Source of the DNA: Trichinella spiralis
Taxonomy: Eukaryota > Nematoda > Enoplea > Trichinellida > Trichinellidae
Reading direction: 5' to 3'
NCBI GenBank assembly: GCA_000181795.3
Contig: CM012953.1
Location: forward strand, 2,141,663-2,205,662
DNA length: 64,000 nt
Positions 60,601-64,000 of this stretch are shown piece after piece. The notes under the pieces are model-generated. The model was not told the origin of the DNA. It ran no database searches and saw only the letters and a list, made by a program, of their open reading frames with translations. The position numbers and the translations under genes were made by a program. The number at the start of each line of letters is the position of its first letter. Within the stretch, counting starts at the first letter, position 1.

Positions 60601-63600
60601 TTTTATTTTCAATTTAAACAAGCTAATTTTATTTTCTATGCATGTAATTAAACATATTCAATTTTATAAATTTTAGCAATTTTAAGTTAATTTATCAATT
60701 GCGCTAATAAGTTTTATATTATCAATAAATGATGGTGAATAAAAGCAAAGTAAAGGGACTGATATCAACAGTAATTAGCATCTTCAGGGAGATTTTTCAT
60801 TGTATTCATATTTATAATTATTTAATATCTATGATTACAAAAGTAAAGATATGTTTTATAATTGAAGCCTATTTTAATTAAAATTATTTCATTTTTAATT
60901 TATCAGTGACAATAATTATACTGACAAATTTGATTTAACAGTATTAATTTTTATTGAACATAATTTATACTAACTGAAATTATATGATTCTATATAGCAA
61001 AATATATGTCATGTACATGACGTTTCTTTTTTAATACTTTTTGAGTGGTTTTAAAGTTATAAGCTTTTGTTAAATAAAGCTAATTTACATTTCAGAATTA
61101 AGATTATTACTAAAACTATTTTACTATCATTTTTTAAAATATTTAATTTTCATTTTGTTGAACACTGTCATTATAAAATATTTATTTTGTAAATTTTATA
61201 ATAAAATTATTAAAGTAAAGCGGTTGTTTTGTTTCCAGTTTTGTAAAATACATCTTAGTTATGCATGCATATATATACATACATACATACATATATTGCA
61301 TAATTAGTTATAAATTAATGAAAGTTTATTAAAAAGTCAATGTTGTGTAATGATGCAGTTTAGCTAACGACAGACTTTTTGCATTATGATATAAACTAAT
61401 TATTACGATGCCGAGCTCGAATTTTAAAAAATGTTTTCAAAGCATTTTAACATAATTTCATTTCATACTAATGAAACAAAAAAAATATCTAGTGACTTTA
61501 CACAAATACTAATTGAGACTATTATTTAAATTGTATTTTGTTAACAATCTTCTAAAATTAATTTTCTCATAGAAATTAAAAGCAACAATAAGGATGATGA
61601 GTTGCAATAGTATAAAACAATTACACAAATAAGTCATCTTTTTAATGTTTACTTTCAAAATTAACATAATAAAATAAAGCACTTGAGAAAACCAGTGAGT
61701 TGTGCTGCTATTTATTATTATGCATTGCTTATAGCGGAATGAAGACCATTTTTGCGGATTCACAGTACAATAAAAAATATGGAAAGCACATTTTTGGAAA
61801 TGTACAGTCTTCTAGAAAAACTGAAGTTACAAAATCAATGTTTCGACTATGATCAGGTAAAAAAGATTGCTTTTTACAAAATTTTTGAGCTTAAATTTCA
61901 TAACCAAAAATACAAAAATTCATTAAAAAAATACAACCAAAAATATTATCGTTTTCTTTTTGTTTGACTCATTTGATCGTTTGTGACTTTTCTTTTATCG
62001 ATGATCGTCCACATTTTTAGCATTAATATTTTAAATGTATTAACTAATCAATGGACAGTCGTCTTTTGTTAAATAACTGACTTTTACTACCAGGTGAAGT
62101 TAAGTTAAAAGACATTCTACGATTGTTCATCCTTTTGTAGTATTTCAATTCCATCTATATATAAGTAAGTATATTACATTATCAGCCATATTACATATTT
62201 TGCAACAGTTCTACAAATTTAAATTAATTAAATCTATATTCACGTTTTATGCAGTAGAAATTTTGAATGTTCAATGAAACATTATATGGATGTGTGGTTA
62301 GAGTTGGTGTTCGGCTTTGTGAAAACGTTTTTGAAATTGTAAACTTCAAATTGCTTTTCTCTGCTTTGAAGCTTTATTCATCTGTGTGCACACTAATTCA
62401 GTCGCTGAAAAGAATTGAAAATTGACATTTTCCCTAAAATCTATAGCTTGATTAATTTTTTTCAATGCTTATTATTTCAATTTAACAAAAAAAATTTTTT
62501 CACTTATTGACTCCTATCAGCTTAATTGTACGTTGAAAAGCAATTCAACAAAGTTTTATTATTATCTTCTTATTTCAAATTGCATATATTATACAGAAGT
62601 ATGATTCGTCTTATATTTTCCAAATAACTAAGAACTGTAATAATTTTTAATTAGGATCATTTTTAAAGCATAAAGATCGTTTTTCTTCTTCATTATTCAT
62701 CTTTTAATAATTAATGACAAGAAGATGATATGAAAAATAATTTGAAATTTCTTTTTCTTTTTTTTTCAAATATGAACAATATTTTCATGTTCAAAATTGA
62801 CACAATAGTACTTTGTCGACCGCTTTGGATGTTGTTGTTAGCCAAAAATGCTCCGTTCAATTAGCTGTTTGAATTTAATCAATAACGTTTATGCATTCAG
62901 AACTTTTAAAATCTTTGTTGCCGATTGCGGTGCACTGGTTGGTTTTTCCTTATAGTTATGTCTGTAGGTGGTCAGCCAACAGGCTGAATTGCAATGTCAT
63001 ATATTGGTGTAAGGTTCCTGTTCTTTTTACACTATTATAAAAGCTAGCTGCATAAAAGAGAAAAAAAAAACACATACACATACACATATAGACAGATCTA
63101 CATATATGTGTGTACAGACACATTGAGATTAAGTGCTATTGATTAACGCTGAACAGCTCTACCTACTACGGTTGAACACTTGAAATTCTTCTGAGCTATG
63201 GCCTGAAACGGGGTTTGGTCAAAACAAGTAAACCTCCTAAGCAACTTTTGCAGCCTTTCTTGCTCTCACTTCCTCACTGGCCGTTCATCCAGATGACCAA
63301 AGCATTGCTGGTGATTGAAAGCCAATAGAAGTGAAGCAGATCGATCGCTTCTGTTCTGAACGAATTCAAATCGAATAAAATTCAATCGTTACTCGACAAC
63401 ATTCTTTCATTTCTGCTTTCAAACCGACCAGCAGCAATATGAACTAGAAGGATAAACAGCGTCATCATCGTGGGCGTGGTTGCTTTCTGACTCACCAGCC
63501 TGATTATGATTCGCTTATTACCGACTGATTAAACAACTCTGAAACACTTTAATCATAGGTTTGTTCATTAGCATGCAATATTGAAAAGTTGAAAATTTGT

Positions 63601-64000
63601 TTAATTAAAGTTTAAAAAAAAATGCAACAACTACAACAACAACGACAACGATAATATTTGTCATTTTTATTATTAATTTCTCTTTTCATTTTGTTTTATT
63701 ATGAATAAACATTTTACACTTATAAAAATTTTTTAAATAAAATAATATTAAGAAACTAAAAATAATTAATGAATATGATATATTCAGTATATAATTCGTG
63801 ATTTATTTTTCATTTATATTATAACATTAAACGCATATGAAACAATTTATCACATCTTGATTGTTAAGGTGAATTGGAAATTAGCATTTTATTTTCAAAT
63901 GAAATTTGTCAAAATTTAATTTCAAGTGAATTAGCTTGAATTTCATATTTTTTGTTTGCAATTATGATTCTTGGAATATTATTTTTTGAAAAAAATTTCT
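57673..64000. other. Gene-poor, strongly AT-rich region
   Basis: 6.3 kb without a gene that I can support. GC rises slightly at 58170-58330 and again at 62920-63530, where a TATA-like TATAAAAG lies near 63036; the latter looks like a promoter or leader of a gene beyond the window. (ATAC)n-like repeats lie at 61270-61295. Two possible short exons (near 60030-60113 and 61779-61856) are reported as observations only. Confidence 0.5.

Overview
This is a eukaryotic window: AT-rich, with short spliceosomal introns (38 bp to a few hundred bp, one of 22.5 kb), microsatellites, a U1 snRNA gene and a nuclear-type tRNA gene. The gene set is animal. The two small heat shock proteins, the cluster of extracellular leucine-rich-repeat (eLRR) proteins resembling nematode LET-4/SYM-1/EGG-6, and the intron style suggest a nematode or close ecdysozoan. 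A perfect U12-type AT-AC intron argues against Caenorhabditis, which lost the minor spliceosome, and fits an early-branching (clade I) nematode. The taxon is an inference; no species is claimed. All gene models were spliced by hand from canonical sites, phase continuity and remembered protein families.

Layout. 0-1 kb: U1 snRNA (-) and a small hAT-type MITE with an exact 8-bp target duplication. 3.1-9.6 kb: a seven-exon MXD/MAD-type bHLH-zipper repressor (-) with a GC-rich promoter beyond its start. 10.9-11.1 kb: a probable remnant of a FAAH2-like amidase. 11.3-14.8 kb: two intronless small heat shock genes (+) with heat shock elements, TATA boxes and a shared 17-bp promoter block. 15.2-22.0 kb: SNRPF (-), PFDN4 (+), ABHD18 (-, carrying the U12-type intron) and POLR3G-like (+).

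22.3-51.7 kb: a 20-exon BLTP3 (UHRF1BP1/SHIP164) lipid-transfer gene (-). Its 22.5-kb fourteenth intron (24356-46890) contains four complete, multi-exon eLRR genes on the opposite strand (25.4-46.5 kb). 52.4-57.1 kb: ARCN1 (delta-COP, +), head to head with BLTP3, and a phosphoglycolate-phosphatase-like HAD gene (-). 57.6 kb: tRNA-Ser(CGA) (-). 57.7-64 kb: very AT-rich and almost empty, with two weak candidate exons.

Most genes are housekeeping: splicing (U1, SmF), transcription (Pol III subunit, MXD), protein folding (prefoldin, sHSPs), vesicle traffic and lipid transfer (delta-COP, BLTP3), and metabolite repair (PGP). The distinctive content is the nested eLRR cluster. Its members share an N-terminal cysteine pattern and a phase-1 intron in front of the LRR C-terminal cap, so they look like tandem duplicates. 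Three end in one membrane segment and a short tail; the fourth seems to be secreted.
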